Shown: positions 22,620-22,811 of the stretch, in pieces
Numbering within the stretch: the first letter of the stretch is position 1
Layout: the number at the start of each line of letters is the position of its first letter
Program-made: the position numbers and the translations under genes
Notes under the pieces: generated by a model
Told to the model about the DNA's origin: nothing
Databases searched by the model: none
Seen by the model: only the letters and a program-made list of their open reading frames with translations
NCBI GenBank assembly: GCA_002352375.1
Contig: DEIH01000130.1
Coordinates: forward strand, 16,246 to 39,056
Direction: 5' to 3'
Source: Spirochaeta sp. UBA2779
GTDB taxonomy: Bacteria; Spirochaetota; Spirochaetia; DSM-2461
Length of the DNA: 22,811 bases

Positions 22620-22811
22620 ATGAAAAAACAAGCACCGGTTTTGAATGGGCCGCCAAAACTGTACCTCTATTCAGCTTCTCCCAGGCGTGAGGAACTGCTC
22701 AGGAGAATCGGAATTGACTTCATTCCCTTTCCTGTGGTTGCCGATGAGAGTATACCCGGTTACCGTTCCTCCGATGAGATTGTCAGCATTATTGCCAAAA
22801 GAAAGCTGGAA
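22620..22811 (+). CDS. maf: Maf family nucleotide pyrophosphatase, 3' end missing
   Basis: The first 64 residues are present and the frame is open to the window edge. LYLYSASPRREELLRRIGIDF matches the Maf N-terminal signature S-A-S-P-R-R-x-E-L-L, and the VADES segment fits the downstream V-x-E region. Maf proteins hydrolyse non-canonical or canonical nucleoside triphosphates to monophosphates and have been linked to septum formation. The ATG at 22620 has GGAG six bases upstream. The N-terminus has about ten extra residues (MKKQAPVLNGPPK) before the family start. The catalytic Asp lies downstream of the window. Confidence 0.85.
   Translation, partial: MKKQAPVLNGPPKLYLYSASPRREELLRRIGIDFIPFPVVADESIPGYRSSDEIVSIIAKRKLE

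Noticed and set aside
22478..22690. 70-codon open frame on the plus strand at the right end
   Set aside because: It is in a different frame from maf, overlaps the TIGR03546 start on the other strand and resembles no protein. The frame starting at 22620 is the real gene.

Overview
The window reads as one continuous piece of chromosome from a Gram-negative (diderm), probably free-living spirochaete. The taxonomic call is inferred and moderately confident. It rests on the paired envelope genes of the TIGR03545/TIGR03546 type (20092-22550), a loose spirochaete-like lipobox on the GH9 enzyme, a periplasmic binding protein without a lipid anchor, and the general look of the proteins. A sulfatase and a family 9 glycoside hydrolase suggest a polysaccharide-degrading lifestyle. 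I see no insertion sequence, prophage, CRISPR array or plasmid gene. Coding density is very high: the longest stretch without a gene is about 190 bases (5700-5887).

Layout. 1-1073 (+): the 3' part of an ankyrin-repeat protein. 5699 down to 1066 (-): a compact run of yccA-type membrane protein, M18 aminopeptidase (apeB), D-Ala-D-Ala carboxypeptidase (dacA), a zincin-like/ParB-like hybrid protein and uridine kinase (udk), mostly joined by overlapping starts and stops. 5831-9043 (+): a promoter, then a three-gene ABC importer of the TrpXYZ type and ribose-5-phosphate isomerase B. 9111-9184 (+): tRNA-Arg(CCG). 9267-10874 (+): a sulfatase. 12576 down to 10822 (-): SppA, preceded by an exported rhodanese (13017-12586). 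13040-14818 (+): a GH9 lipoprotein. 18914 down to 14835 (-): HrpA helicase. 19003-20133 (+): DNA polymerase IV. 22550 down to 20092 (-): the TIGR03546/TIGR03545 pair. 22620-22811 (+): the 5' end of a Maf protein, cut by the window edge.

Points that stand out. (1) hrpA and dinB diverge from an 88-bp gap. Each has a promoter whose -10 box ends exactly six bases before the ATG, so both mRNAs are predicted to be leaderless. The rhodanese gene has the same -10-to-ATG geometry. Most other starts that I could judge carry a Shine-Dalgarno sequence about six bases upstream. (2) Every convergent gene pair overlaps or nearly touches at its 3' end (8, 53 and 42 bp overlaps, and one 16-bp gap), leaving no room for ordinary intergenic terminators. 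(3) The gene before udk encodes an apparently undescribed combination of an HExxH zincin domain, a ParB-like helix-turn-helix and a coiled coil. (4) The TIGR03545/03546 pair is an uncharacterised two-gene envelope module that looks AsmA-like.

Functionally, the minus-strand run mixes cell-envelope work (carboxypeptidase, membrane protein) with peptide and nucleoside salvage. The importer likely brings in an aromatic amino acid or a similar small molecule. SppA and the rhodanese are envelope housekeeping genes. The sulfatase and GH9 protein act outside the cytoplasm on polysaccharides. All functions are read from sequence motifs; no database search was run.
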